DNA from: Aeromicrobium sp. CnD17-E
GTDB lineage: Bacteria > Actinomycetota > Actinomycetes > Propionibacteriales > Nocardioidaceae
NCBI RefSeq assembly: GCF_024124745.1
Contig: NZ_JAMXRU010000005.1
Location: forward strand, 1-64,000
Length of the DNA: 64,000 bases
Direction: 5' to 3'
The notes below the pieces were generated by a model. The model had not been told where the DNA came from and searched no databases. It saw only the letters and a program-made list of their open reading frames with translations. Made by a program: the position numbers and the translations under genes. This document shows positions 16,981 to 26,860 of the stretch, piece by piece (the stretch's first letter is position 1; every line of letters begins with the position of its first letter).

Positions 16981-17979
16981 GTGAACGTCTCGACCCTGGA
17001 GTGGTCCATCACCGTCGGGGTGACCATCGCCATCATCCTGTTCGACGTGTTCGTCGTGGCGCGCAAGCCGCACGAGCCGTCGATGAAGGAGTGCGCCACC
17101 TACCTCGCCATCTACGTCGGGCTGGCGGTGGCCTTCGGCATCTGGACCTTCAGCTACCACGGCTCGCAGTACGGCGTGGAGTTCTTCGCCGGGTGGCTGA
17201 CGGAGTACAGCCTGTCGATCGACAACCTGTTCATCTTCATCATCATCATGGCGAGCTTCAAGGTGCCGCGGAAGTACCAGCAGGAGGCCCTGCTGGTCGG
17301 CATCATCATCGCGCTGGTGTTCCGCGGGATCTTCATCGCCGTCGGTGCCGTGGCGATCAACAACTTCTCGTGGATCTTCTACCTGTTCGGCGCCTTCCTC
17401 ATCTACACGGCGATCAACCTGATCCGCGACACCGACCACGACGACGACGGCGAGAACGCGGTCGTCCGGTTCGCCCGGCGTCGCTTCAACCTCACCGAGC
17501 AGTGGGACGGCCTCAAGCTCGTCGTGAAGGAGAACGGTCGCCGCGCGCTGACCCCGATGGCGCTCGTCATCATCGCGCTGGGCACCACCGACCTGCTGTT
17601 CGCGCTCGACTCGATCCCGGCGATCTACGGCCTCACCAAGGAGCCGTACCTGGTCTTCACGGCCAACGTGTTCGCACTCATGGGTCTGCGTCAGCTCTAC
17701 TTCCTGCTCGGCGACCTGCTCAAGCGCCTGGTCTTCCTGTCGCAGGGTCTCGCGGTGCTGCTCGCGTTCATCGGCGTCAAGCTCCTGCTCCACGCGCTGC
17801 ACGAGAACGAGCTGCCGTTCATCAACGGCGGCGAGCACGTGAAGGTCCCCGAGATCCCGACGCTCGCCAGCCTCGGCGCCATCGTCGTCATCCTCGGCAC
17901 GACGACCGTCGTGAGCCTCTGGTACTCCCGCAGGCACCCCGAGAAGGTCGACGACGACCACGGCGCGCCCAAGGAGTAG
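16981..17979 (+). CDS. terC: TerC family membrane protein (probable Mn2+ exporter)
   Basis: A 332-residue integral membrane protein of the TerC/Alx family, now linked to manganese export or metal loading of exported enzymes. Seen: about eight to nine hydrophobic helices, with acidic residues inside them that mark the family: FDVFVVAR (helix 1), YSLSIDNLFIF (helix 3), and GTTDLLFALDSIPA (helix 6). A cytoplasmic His/Asp-rich loop TDHDDDGEN follows helix 5. GTG 16981 has GGAGG 7 nt upstream. The riboswitch before it fits a manganese role. Two hairpins follow the stop. Length agrees with the family. Confidence 0.93.
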   Translation: MNVSTLEWSITVGVTIAIILFDVFVVARKPHEPSMKECATYLAIYVGLAVAFGIWTFSYHGSQYGVEFFAGWLTEYSLSIDNLFIFIIIMASFKVPRKYQQEALLVGIIIALVFRGIFIAVGAVAINNFSWIFYLFGAFLIYTAINLIRDTDHDDDGENAVVRFARRRFNLTEQWDGLKLVVKENGRRALTPMALVIIALGTTDLLFALDSIPAIYGLTKEPYLVFTANVFALMGLRQLYFLLGDLLKRLVFLSQGLAVLLAFIGVKLLLHALHENELPFINGGEHVKVPEIPTLASLGAIVVILGTTTVVSLWYSRRHPEKVDDDHGAPKE

Positions 17980-17985
17980 CGGTCC

Positions 17986-18046
17986 CGCGGGGCGCGTCCC
18001 GCGCGCGTCGAGGAGGAGGGTGCGGCTCAGGCCGGGCCCTCCTCCT
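17986..18046. terminator. Paired hairpins between convergent terC and monooxygenase genes
   Basis: CGCGGG (17986-17991) pairs with CCCGCG (17998-18003). AGGAGGAGGG (18011-18020) pairs with CCCTCCTCCT (18037-18046), overlapping the last codons of the convergent gene. No T-tract. Confidence 0.55.
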
Positions 18047-18332
18047 GCACGTGGTAGCGGCGGACGTCGGCGTCCAGCACGTCGGGAAGCTCGGCCGCCT
18101 CGTCGTCCGGCAGGGCACGGAAGGCGAGCAGCGCGACCTCGTCGCGCCAGTGCTCGTGCACTACGACGAGGCCGGGGTCGACGCTGTCGGCCGTCAGGGC
18201 GAAGGCGAGACAGCCGTCGGTGCCGCGTGCCAGCTCGACGACGGGACGGCACGCGGCCACGTAGGCGTCGCGGCGGGCGGGCTCCACCCGGAGCCAGCCG
18301 GCCACGACGACCGAGTGCGGGGAGTCAGTCAC
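18027..18332 (-). CDS. Antibiotic biosynthesis monooxygenase (ABM) domain protein, putative quinol monooxygenase
   Basis: A 101-residue single ABM-fold (dimeric ferredoxin-like) protein. Seen: VVVAGWLRVEPARRDAYVAA, RGTDGCLAFALTADSVDPG and VHEHWRDEVALLAFRA, the strand-helix order and Trp/His pattern of YgiN/ABM proteins. These act as small cofactorless monooxygenases or as haem/quinone binders; no specific substrate can be assigned. The start overlaps the end of the upstream permease by 8 bp, so the two genes form an operon. A terminator stem overlaps its stop. Confidence 0.75.
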   Translation of the reverse strand: MTDSPHSVVVAGWLRVEPARRDAYVAACRPVVELARGTDGCLAFALTADSVDPGLVVVHEHWRDEVALLAFRALPDDEAAELPDVLDADVRRYHVQEEGPA

Positions 18333-19773
18333 CGAGCTTCTCGACGTCCTCGAACTCGCTGTCCGCGCTGCCGGTGATCAGGTTGATCGCGTAGGTGATG
18401 GCCCAGAGCACGACGCCGATCAGCATGAGCACACCCGCGATGACGTACACCTGACCGTCCCGCTCGACCCAGGGACCGGCGAGGAACACGCACAGCACGG
18501 CCGCGACCGCAGGCAGGACGCCCGGGGACACGAAGTGGTTCGGCTTCGCGTCGCCCGGGTTGCGGCGCAGGATCAGGCACGCGACATTCACGACGGCGAA
18601 GACGCACAGCAGCAGGAACGCGGTGACGTTCGACAGGTTGGCCACCACGTTGCTCTCGGCGTCGCGCGTGACGTAGAAGATCAGGCCGAGCGCGAGCAGC
18701 GTGCTGAACGCGACGGCCACCCACGGAGTGCGGCGTCCGGGCAGCACCGCTCCGAGCTGACGGGGGAGCACGCCCTGCTTCGCCATCCCGTACAGCAGAC
18801 GGCTCGCCATCAGCATGTTGATCAACGCGGTGTTGGCCACGGCGAAGACCGCGAGGAAGGGGAAGACGCGGTCGATCGGGAAGTCCGGGGCGCCCTTCGA
18901 GACGACCTCCAGCAGCGCTCGGCCCTCGGAGTCGGAGATGTCCTTGAGCTCGGGGGCGGTGAGCACGGTGACGACGGAGACGGCCACCAGCATGTAGAGC
19001 AGCACCGCGATGCCGAGGCCGGTCAGCATGGTCCGCGGGAAGATCTTGTTCGGCTCCTTGACCTCCTCCACCATGTTCACGGCGTCCTCGAACCCGACCA
19101 TCGCGAAGAAGGCGATCGACGTCGCGGCGGTGACAGCCAGGAACAGGCCGCGGTCCTCGTAGTCGCGGAAGGTCACGACCTCCGACAGGTCGGCGCCGTT
19201 CTGCGTCATCGCGTAGAAGCCGACGCCGATCACGATGGACAGCGCCGCCAGCTCGACGATGGTCAGCACCACGTTGAACTTCACGCTCTCGCCGACACCG
19301 CGCAGGTTGATGATCGCCAGCAGGATCATGAAGGCCATCGCGATGGCGACGATCGTCCCGCTGCTGGCCGGGCCGTCGGTCCAGCCGTTGACGTCGAGGC
19401 CACCGGTGAAGTTGTCGGCGAGGGTCTTGGCCGACGTCGACGCGCTCGTGATGCCGGAGCACACCACCGCGAAGGCGATGAGGAACGTGACGAAGTGGAT
19501 GCCGAAGGCCTTGTGCGCGTACAGCGCCGCACCGGCCGCCTGCGGGTACTTGGTGACGAGCTCGAGGTACGACAGCGCCGTCATCGAGGCCACGACGAAC
19601 GCCAGGAGGAACGGCAGCCAGACCAGTCCGCCGACCTTGCCCGCCATCTGTCCCGTCACCGCGTAGATGCCGGCACCGAGGATGTCACCGACGATGAACA
19701 GGAGGAGGAGCTTCGGCCCCATGACCCTCCGGAGCTCCGTCGGCCCCTGGACTCCTGCGGTCTCGGTGGTCAT
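18325..19773 (-). CDS. APC superfamily amino acid permease
   Basis: A 482-residue transporter with about 12 hydrophobic helices. Seen: the APC opening motif IVGDILGAGIYAVTG in helix 1 (unwound substrate site), TALSYLELVTKYPQAAGAALYAHKAFG between helices 2 and 3 (written here in two parts: TALSYLELVTKYP, QAAGAALYAHKAFG), AMVGFEDAVNMVEEVKEP in helix 6/7, and RLLYGMAKQGVLPRQLG, typical of the family. Likely imports an amino acid or related amine; specificity cannot be inferred. Its 3' end overlaps the ABM gene. Divergent from the cytochrome P450 gene across 109 bp. Confidence 0.9.
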   Translation of the reverse strand: MTTETAGVQGPTELRRVMGPKLLLLFIVGDILGAGIYAVTGQMAGKVGGLVWLPFLLAFVVASMTALSYLELVTKYPQAAGAALYAHKAFGIHFVTFLIAFAVVCSGITSASTSAKTLADNFTGGLDVNGWTDGPASSGTIVAIAMAFMILLAIINLRGVGESVKFNVVLTIVELAALSIVIGVGFYAMTQNGADLSEVVTFRDYEDRGLFLAVTAATSIAFFAMVGFEDAVNMVEEVKEPNKIFPRTMLTGLGIAVLLYMLVAVSVVTVLTAPELKDISDSEGRALLEVVSKGAPDFPIDRVFPFLAVFAVANTALINMLMASRLLYGMAKQGVLPRQLGAVLPGRRTPWVAVAFSTLLALGLIFYVTRDAESNVVANLSNVTAFLLLCVFAVVNVACLILRRNPGDAKPNHFVSPGVLPAVAAVLCVFLAGPWVERDGQVYVIAGVLMLIGVVLWAITYAINLITGSADSEFEDVEKLGD

Positions 19774-19870
19774 GCGTCTCCCTCGCTCGTCGACGCACCG
19801 GGGCGTCCGCCCCGGCGCAGAGTTTGGGTGACACCTTGCTCCGCCTGCCTGTCAGATGCAACACCAGTAG

Positions 19871-19882
19871 TACCTTCGTTAC
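19871..19882 (+). promoter_or_regulatory. Leaderless promoter -10 of the P450 gene (TACCTT)
   Basis: TACCTT at 19871-19876 ends 6 nt before GTG 19883. Confidence 0.45.
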
Positions 19883-21163
19883 GTGATCGACGTACGCGGA
19901 CGGCTGACGTCCTGGGCCGGTTCGCTCGTCATGCGTCGGGTACGACGCAAGGGGATCGACCTCTCGCGCATCTCCTTCATCCCCGAGGCCACGAAGGTGC
20001 CGCTGCAGAGACACGGCACCGACCCGGTGCCGCGGCTGGCCGAGATCCGCGGCCAGGAGCGTCTGCACAAGCTCTCGCTGCCGTTCTCGTTCAACGCCTA
20101 CCTGGTGTCCGGGTACGACGAGACCCGCACCGTCCTGACCGACCGCGACAGCTACTCCAACGACATCCGCCACCTCTTCCACGGTGACGGTCCGGCCACG
20201 TCCGACGACATCGGCGGGCTCGGGTTCACCGACCCTCCGCTGCACACGCGGCTGCGCAAGATCGTCACGCCCGAGTTCACGATGCGGCGGCTCGCGCGGC
20301 TCGGCCCGGCCGTCGAGCGGATCGTCGACGACGCCCTCGACGCGTTCGAGGCGTCGGGCTCGCCCACCGACCTGGCCAAGCACCTCGCGTTCCCGGTGCC
20401 GTTCCAGACGATCTGCGAGCTGCTCGGCCTCGACTACGACGACCGCGAGGCGTTCGCCGCCCTCGGCAGTGCGCGGTTCGACGCGACGAACGGGGCGGCG
20501 GCCGCGTTCGGTGCGGTGTCGGCCCAGCGCGAGTTCCTCTTCGACGCCGTCGCGCGACAGCGTCGCGACCCGGGGCCGGGCCTGATCGGGCAGATCATCC
20601 GCGCCGAGGGCGACGCCATCAGCGACGTCGACCTCGCCGGGCTCGCCGACGGCGTGTTCACGGGCGGCTTCGAGACCACCGCCGGCATGATCGCGCTCGG
20701 CACGATCGTCCTCATGCGCGAGGAGAAGCACGCCAACCTCGTGCGCAACGGCACGTCGCAGGACGTCGACCTCGTCGTCGAGGAGCTGCTGCGCTACCTC
20801 TCCGTCGTGCAGGTGGCGTTCCCGCGCTTCGCCAAGGAGGACATGACGCTGTTCGGCCAGCGCATCCGCAAGGGCGACGTGCTGCTCGCGTCGCTGAGCG
20901 GCGCCAATCGCGACGGGGCGGCTGCAGGGGAGAAGCCCGAGGACTTCGACCCCTTCCGGGTGCCGCGCAGCGGGCACCTCGCGTTCGGCCACGGCATCCA
21001 CCGCTGCATCGGCGCCGAGCTCGCCCGGATGGAGCTGCGCACGGTGTTCCCGCGGCTGCTGCGTCGCTTCCCCGACCTCGCACTCGCGGTGCCGGAGTCG
21101 GAGCTGTCGTTCCGTCAGCTGTCGTTCGTCTACGGCGTCGACGAGCTGCCCGTCACCTTCTGA
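19883..21163 (+). CDS. Cytochrome P450
   Basis: A 426-residue soluble class I P450 monooxygenase. Seen: the I-helix oxygen-binding motif GGFETTAG (normally AGxxT), the K-helix ExxR in EELLRY, and the haem-ligand loop FGHGIHRCIGAELAR with the Cys thiolate. The N-terminus lacks a membrane anchor. It needs ferredoxin and a reductase, neither of which is adjacent. GTG 19883 is the first start after a TACCTT -10. The family number and substrate are unknown; the long basic N-terminus (MRRVRRKG) is a local feature. A lone P450 next to a permease suggests a catabolic or lipid-modifying role, but this is only context. Confidence 0.93.
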   Translation: MIDVRGRLTSWAGSLVMRRVRRKGIDLSRISFIPEATKVPLQRHGTDPVPRLAEIRGQERLHKLSLPFSFNAYLVSGYDETRTVLTDRDSYSNDIRHLFHGDGPATSDDIGGLGFTDPPLHTRLRKIVTPEFTMRRLARLGPAVERIVDDALDAFEASGSPTDLAKHLAFPVPFQTICELLGLDYDDREAFAALGSARFDATNGAAAAFGAVSAQREFLFDAVARQRRDPGPGLIGQIIRAEGDAISDVDLAGLADGVFTGGFETTAGMIALGTIVLMREEKHANLVRNGTSQDVDLVVEELLRYLSVVQVAFPRFAKEDMTLFGQRIRKGDVLLASLSGANRDGAAAGEKPEDFDPFRVPRSGHLAFGHGIHRCIGAELARMELRTVFPRLLRRFPDLALAVPESELSFRQLSFVYGVDELPVTF

Positions 21164-21172
21164 CCAGCCCGG

Positions 21173-21565
21173 TCAGGTCTGCGACTCCTGGTCGGGGGAG
21201 TCCTCGGGCTGCGCGTCGCCGCACTGCCCGAGGGTCGTGGCCTGGTGCCGCTTGAAGTCCGGGGACGACTCGAACGCCCGGCGGTACTGGTCGGCGGGCA
21301 GTGCCGCGTAGTACTCGACGGCCTCGAGAAGCTCGTCGGCCCGCGGGTCGTCGGTCGCGTCGGCGAGGCGTCGCGCAGGGTCGAGCGCGGCCTGGAACCG
21401 CTTGATGGTCTCGGGGAAGTCGTTCTCGTTGAACGCGGCCACGCCCGAGCGCACCAGGCCGCACGTCTGGTCGAACGCGCGCTGCGCGGTCCCGTCGTCG
21501 CCCCCGCCGCCGGTGCAGCCGGCCGTCAGTGCCAGGACGGCGGCTGCGACGGCGAACGATCTCAC
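21173..21565 (-). CDS. Small lipoprotein of unknown function
   Basis: A 130-residue predicted lipoprotein. Seen: a short hydrophobic signal MRSFAVAAAVLALTAGC with lipobox LTAGC (Cys17 would be lipidated), a Gly/Asp linker, then a helical domain (ETIKRFQAALDPARRLADAT) with two further Cys residues (TCGLV and GQCGD) that could form a disulfide, and an acidic tail. I do not recognise the family. It is a single gene between convergent P450 and co-directional MBL genes. Confidence 0.6.
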   Translation of the reverse strand: MRSFAVAAAVLALTAGCTGGGGDDGTAQRAFDQTCGLVRSGVAAFNENDFPETIKRFQAALDPARRLADATDDPRADELLEAVEYYAALPADQYRRAFESSPDFKRHQATTLGQCGDAQPEDSPDQESQT

Positions 21566-21627
21566 GCTCGCAGCGTAGGCAGGGTCGCGCGGTTCCGCAG
21601 GTCAGCGGCTGCCGCGAGCGCGGCCGT

Positions 21628-22281
21628 TCACCAGCCGCGCTCGCGCCACTCCGGCAGGTGGGGGCGCTCCGCGCCGAGCGTCGTGTCGCTGCCGTGGCCG
21701 GGGTAGACGTGCGTGTCGTCGGGGAAGCGGTCGAACAGCTTCGTCTCGACCTCGCCGATCAGGGCGGTGAAGTCCTCGGGCGTCCAGGTCTTGCCGACGC
21801 CGCCGGGGAAGAGGTCGTCGCCGACGAACAGGTGGACCACGCCGTCGGGGTCGTCGTAGGCGAGCACGATCGAGCCCGGCGTGTGGCCGACGACCTCGAT
21901 GACCTCGAGCTCGCACGAGCCGACCCGCACGCGTGCGCCGGTCGCGACGGTGCGGTCCGACGCGACGTCGATGCCCTCCGCGTCGCGTTCGCCGGCGACC
22001 GTCTCGGCGCCGGTGGCGTCCTTGACCGCGGCGAGGGCGCCCCAGTGGTCGTGGTGGCGGTGCGTGGTGACGATCCGCGCCAGGCCGGCGTCGCCGACGA
22101 GCTCGAGGAGCCGGTCGGGCTCGGCCGCGGCGTCGACGAGCACCTGCTCGCCCGTGAGCTCGCAGCGCAAAAGGTACGCGTTGTTGCTCATCTCGCCGAC
22201 CGCCAGCTTCGTGATCCGCAGGTCGCCCGCGGACTGCACGTCGGCGGGACCGCCGACCTCGACCTCACCCGTGTACGTCAT
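21628..22281 (-). CDS. MBL-fold metallo-hydrolase, glyoxalase II-like
   Basis: A 217-residue metallo-beta-lactamase-fold hydrolase. Seen: the dinuclear metal motif THRHHDHWG, a further His in VVGHTPGSI, Asp in FVGDDLFPGG and His in VYPGHGSDTT. Length and motif spacing match small glyoxalase II-like enzymes that hydrolyse thioesters. ATG 22281 (MTYTGEVEV) is chosen; a TAGGAT -10 ends 7 nt before it, giving a leaderless transcript. Such a gene beside uvrA is also found in mycobacteria (Rv1637c next to uvrA). Exact substrate unknown. Confidence 0.87.
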   Translation of the reverse strand: MTYTGEVEVGGPADVQSAGDLRITKLAVGEMSNNAYLLRCELTGEQVLVDAAAEPDRLLELVGDAGLARIVTTHRHHDHWGALAAVKDATGAETVAGERDAEGIDVASDRTVATGARVRVGSCELEVIEVVGHTPGSIVLAYDDPDGVVHLFVGDDLFPGGVGKTWTPEDFTALIGEVETKLFDRFPDDTHVYPGHGSDTTLGAERPHLPEWRERGW

Positions 22282-22294
22282 GATGCTGATCCTA
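22282..22294 (-). promoter_or_regulatory. Leaderless promoter -10 of the MBL gene (TAGGAT)
   Basis: On the minus strand TAGGAT (22294-22289) ends 7 nt before the ATG whose first base is 22281. Confidence 0.5.
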
Positions 22295-22336
22295 GGCGGA
22301 CGGGAGCGGCCCGGTCGGTGAGCAGGGGAGCGGACG

Positions 22337-22543
22337 ATGAACGGTGCAGAGCTCGCAGGACGACTGATCGGTTTCGTCATCTTCCTGGCCGTGCCGATCG
22401 TGATGATCGTCGTCGGCCAGCGGCGCAAGCGCGAGTCCGGAGGGCAGCGGGGTGGGGTGCTGTTCGTCAGCGGCATCGTGCTCCTGGTGCTGGTGGTGCT
22501 CGGCATCCTCGGCTCCGCGGGCCAGATGAGCACCGCTCCCTGA
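22337..22543 (+). CDS. Small two-helix membrane protein, unknown
   Basis: A 68-residue protein with two hydrophobic segments (about residues 11-26, IGFVIFLAVPIVMIVV, and 42-58, LFVSGIVLLVLVVLGIL) separated by a basic loop QRRKRESGGQRGG. This predicts a hairpin with a cytoplasmic positive loop. No family recognised. It lies between the divergent MBL gene and uvrA; AGGGGAG lies 8-14 nt upstream of the ATG. Coding is supported by codon bias and membrane pattern only. Confidence 0.6.
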   Translation: MNGAELAGRLIGFVIFLAVPIVMIVVGQRRKRESGGQRGGVLFVSGIVLLVLVVLGILGSAGQMSTAP

Positions 22544-22605
22544 GCCGGGCTCGCTCGATCGGCGCGTCGGGCCCGTGGGTGAGGTCACCGTCGCCCGACG
22601 TGTTT

Positions 22606-22628
22606 CTGTCGGCGGTCGCGACTAGGGT
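22606..22628 (+). promoter_or_regulatory. RecA-NDp/PafBC-type promoter of uvrA
   Basis: CTGTCGGCG (22606-22614), 8-nt spacer, TAGGGT (22623-22628): 7 of 9 matches to TTGTCRGTG with exact N8 spacing and a TANNNT -10. Transcription is predicted to start at about 22635-22638. Confidence 0.65.
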
Positions 22629-22637
22629 CGAGCACGT

Positions 22638-22675
22638 ATGCATACTCCTGTCTTCGTAGCCCTGGAGGGACGCTC

Positions 22676-22679
<4 letters not shown>
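22638..22679 (+). CDS. Leaderless 13-codon upstream ORF overlapping the uvrA start
   Basis: ATG at 22638 lies 9 nt after the predicted -10 and encodes [13 protein letters not shown], ending in a TGA (22677-22679) that overlaps the uvrA GTG by four bases (GTGA). The uvrA ribosome-binding site GGAGG (22665-22669) lies inside the uORF. The uORF start sits in the perfect palindrome GTATGCATAC (22636-22645). It could couple or meter uvrA translation. No protein evidence; the peptide may matter only through its translation. Confidence 0.5.
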
Positions 22680-25537
<2,858 letters not shown>

Positions 25538-25543
25538 CCGGAT

Positions 25544-25575
25544 CGGAGATTCCCAGGTCGACCTGGGAATCTCCG
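25544..25575. repeat. 32-bp perfect palindrome, copy A
   Basis: The half-site CGGAGATTCCCAGGTC is followed directly by its complete reverse complement. An identical copy lies at 26792-26823. It begins 7 bp after the uvrA stop. Confidence 0.95.
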
Positions 25576-25580
25576 CCGAG

Positions 25581-25636
25581 CACGGGAAACTCAGCGGCGC
25601 ACGGAGAGCTTTCCGTGCGCCGCTGAGATCTCCGTG
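25581..25636. repeat. Hairpin B (left copy)
   Basis: CTCAGCGGCGCACGGA (25590-25605) pairs perfectly with TCCGTGCGCCGCTGAG (25612-25627) around a 6-nt loop. An outer CACGG/CCGTG pair closes 25581-25636. It ends 6 bp before the stop of the cassette gene and could terminate it. Confidence 0.9.
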
Positions 25637-25642
25637 CCTCGG

Positions 25643-26626
25643 TCACGCGATGTGGCGCCGACCGCGGCGATAGATGCGGTCGGACTGCTCGAGCTCGTGG
25701 GCGATGCGTCGACCCGTCGCCCCTGCCCGCCTCGGCGTCACTTCCGCGAAGGTGGCACGAGAGACGCCGAAGTCACGGCGTCGTATCCGGTCTTCGCGGT
25801 GCTTCTCGCGCACGACGACGTCGCTCGCGTCCTCGCCCGGCCGAAGGTCGCGCCAGTACTTGCGCCGACCGTCGACCTCGCCGACGTGACGCTGCTCCGG
25901 CCATCCCACATCGGTCCAGGCGAAGACCTCTCCGCGATCGTCGGCGACAGGGAACTGCGTGACCGGGATCGGTAGTCCGGCCTCGAAGCACGCCTGCCGG
26001 AGCAGCGACTCGGCCGCCGTGTGTGCTCCGGGGTCCGCCCGACGCACGACGAGTCGCGCCATCCGAGACCCGTGCCATCCCCGGAAGCGTCCGGCAGCCT
26101 CCTGGAGCGCTGCGCGGTCGGCCAGGCCCAGGTGCAGCGCCGAGTCCAAGACGACGAGCGCGCGCCGGACGTCCTGACCGCACGCCACCTGGAACGCAGC
26201 GTGGTCGGCTCGCACCGCCGGAAGCCCGGAGGGAGTCTCGACGACCTCGACGCCATCGAGCCTGCGATGGTGGTGCACCCCCGACTCCGACCGTGCCGAC
26301 CCGGGATCGAGCCTCATCACATGGACGACTCGCAGGTCGACCGCCCAGGTGGCAAGCCCGTGCGCGATCGCCGCACTGTGGTGCGACAACGCCATGCTTC
26401 CCGGCGCGAACTTCGCCAGCACGCTGCGAGCGAGGAGCAGGTGGCGCTGCTCCCCGTCGAGGGACGCGAGGACTTGCGGCAGCGCGTAGGTCCCGACACG
26501 GATCCGTGTCAGCAGGCCTGCCATCACGTGCGCCGCGATGCTCTGGTCGCTCCACCCCAACGCGAGAAGGTCCGACCGCAGGACGAATCCTCCCCGTTCC
26601 CTCGCGGCGAGCTCGACTTCGTTCAT
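25643..26626 (-). CDS. AbiEi-type winged-helix protein fused to a DUF559/Vsr-like nuclease domain
   Basis: A 327-residue protein. N-terminal 50 residues (LAARERGGFVLRSDLLALG ... RIRVGTYALP) match the winged-helix of type IV antitoxin AbiEi. A central helical part contains SHHSAAIAHG and the conserved segments after it. The C-terminal about 130 residues resemble DUF559/very-short-patch-repair-like nucleases: AESLLRQA (Glu206), FAWTDVGWPE (Asp239) and GEVDGRRKYW (Glu250, Asp252), a plausible PD-(D/E)xK-type site. No AbiEii toxin gene is adjacent. ATG 26626 gives the family N-terminus; the frame stays open further but is antisense to uvrC. The first codons include rare AGG, GGA and GAA. Function unknown; could be a solitary regulator or nuclease carried by the flanking palindromes. 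Confidence 0.8.
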   Translation of the reverse strand: MNEVELAARERGGFVLRSDLLALGWSDQSIAAHVMAGLLTRIRVGTYALPQVLASLDGEQRHLLLARSVLAKFAPGSMALSHHSAAIAHGLATWAVDLRVVHVMRLDPGSARSESGVHHHRRLDGVEVVETPSGLPAVRADHAAFQVACGQDVRRALVVLDSALHLGLADRAALQEAAGRFRGWHGSRMARLVVRRADPGAHTAAESLLRQACFEAGLPIPVTQFPVADDRGEVFAWTDVGWPEQRHVGEVDGRRKYWRDLRPGEDASDVVVREKHREDRIRRRDFGVSRATFAEVTPRRAGATGRRIAHELEQSDRIYRRGRRHIA

Positions 26627-26731
26627 GTACACGAGCCTCGCGTCTGCTCGGCACAGTCGGAACGCCTCGTGGCGGCCCTGTGGATGACAGCGATCTCCGC
26701 GGAATCCCATGTGGATGGCCGACACGAGGCA

Positions 26732-26783
26732 CGGGAATCTCAGCGAAGCACGGAGAGCAAGCCGTGCTTCGCTGAGATTCCCG
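26732..26783. repeat. Hairpin B' (right copy)
   Basis: A 22-bp perfect stem: CGGGAATCTCAGCGAAGCAC GG in 26732-26753 pairs with 26762-26783 around an 8-nt loop. Relative to the left copy the stem carries AA:TT in place of GC:GC at the same positions, so pairing is preserved. Confidence 0.9.
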
Positions 26784-26791
26784 CGCTGCGT

Positions 26792-26823
26792 CGGAGATTC
26801 CCAGGTCGACCTGGGAATCTCCG
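26792..26823. repeat. 32-bp perfect palindrome, copy A'
   Basis: Identical to 25544-25575 over all 32 bases. It ends 8 bp before the uvrC promoter motif. Confidence 0.95.
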
Positions 26824-26831
26824 CGCCGAGG

Positions 26832-26854
26832 GTGTCGGTGGGGGCTCGTAGGGT
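26832..26854 (+). promoter_or_regulatory. RecA-NDp/PafBC-type promoter of uvrC
   Basis: GTGTCGGTG (26832-26840), 8-nt spacer, TAGGGT (26849-26854): 8 of 9 matches to TTGTCRGTG. The -10 ends 6 nt before GTG 26861, so the operon transcript is predicted leaderless. Confidence 0.7.
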
Positions 26855-26860
26855 GGGGGA

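Larger units (their letters stand above)
25544..26823. mobile_element. Palindrome-bounded cassette carrying a single AbiEi/DUF559-type gene (candidate element)
   Basis: Mirror-ordered layout: 32-bp palindrome A (25544-25575), hairpin B (25581-25636), one minus-strand gene (25643-26626), hairpin B' (26732-26783), palindrome A' (26792-26823). A and A' are identical. B and B' share sequence, with compensatory differences in the stem. It lies exactly between the uvrA stop and the uvrC promoter. No transposase and no clear target duplication are seen. A and B could terminate uvrA and the cassette gene, but B' and A' lie between divergent starts, where terminators are not expected. That favours a mobile or formerly mobile unit. 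Status as an element is inference. Confidence 0.55.

Noticed and set aside
22544-22675. LexA (SOS) box upstream of uvrA
   Set aside because: No GAAC-N4-GTTC-type operator seen; the RecA-NDp-like element explains damage control better.
25544-25575. Palindrome A as merely the uvrA terminator
   Set aside because: An identical copy lies at 26792-26823 between divergent starts, where termination makes no sense; a terminator function for the left copy alone remains possible.
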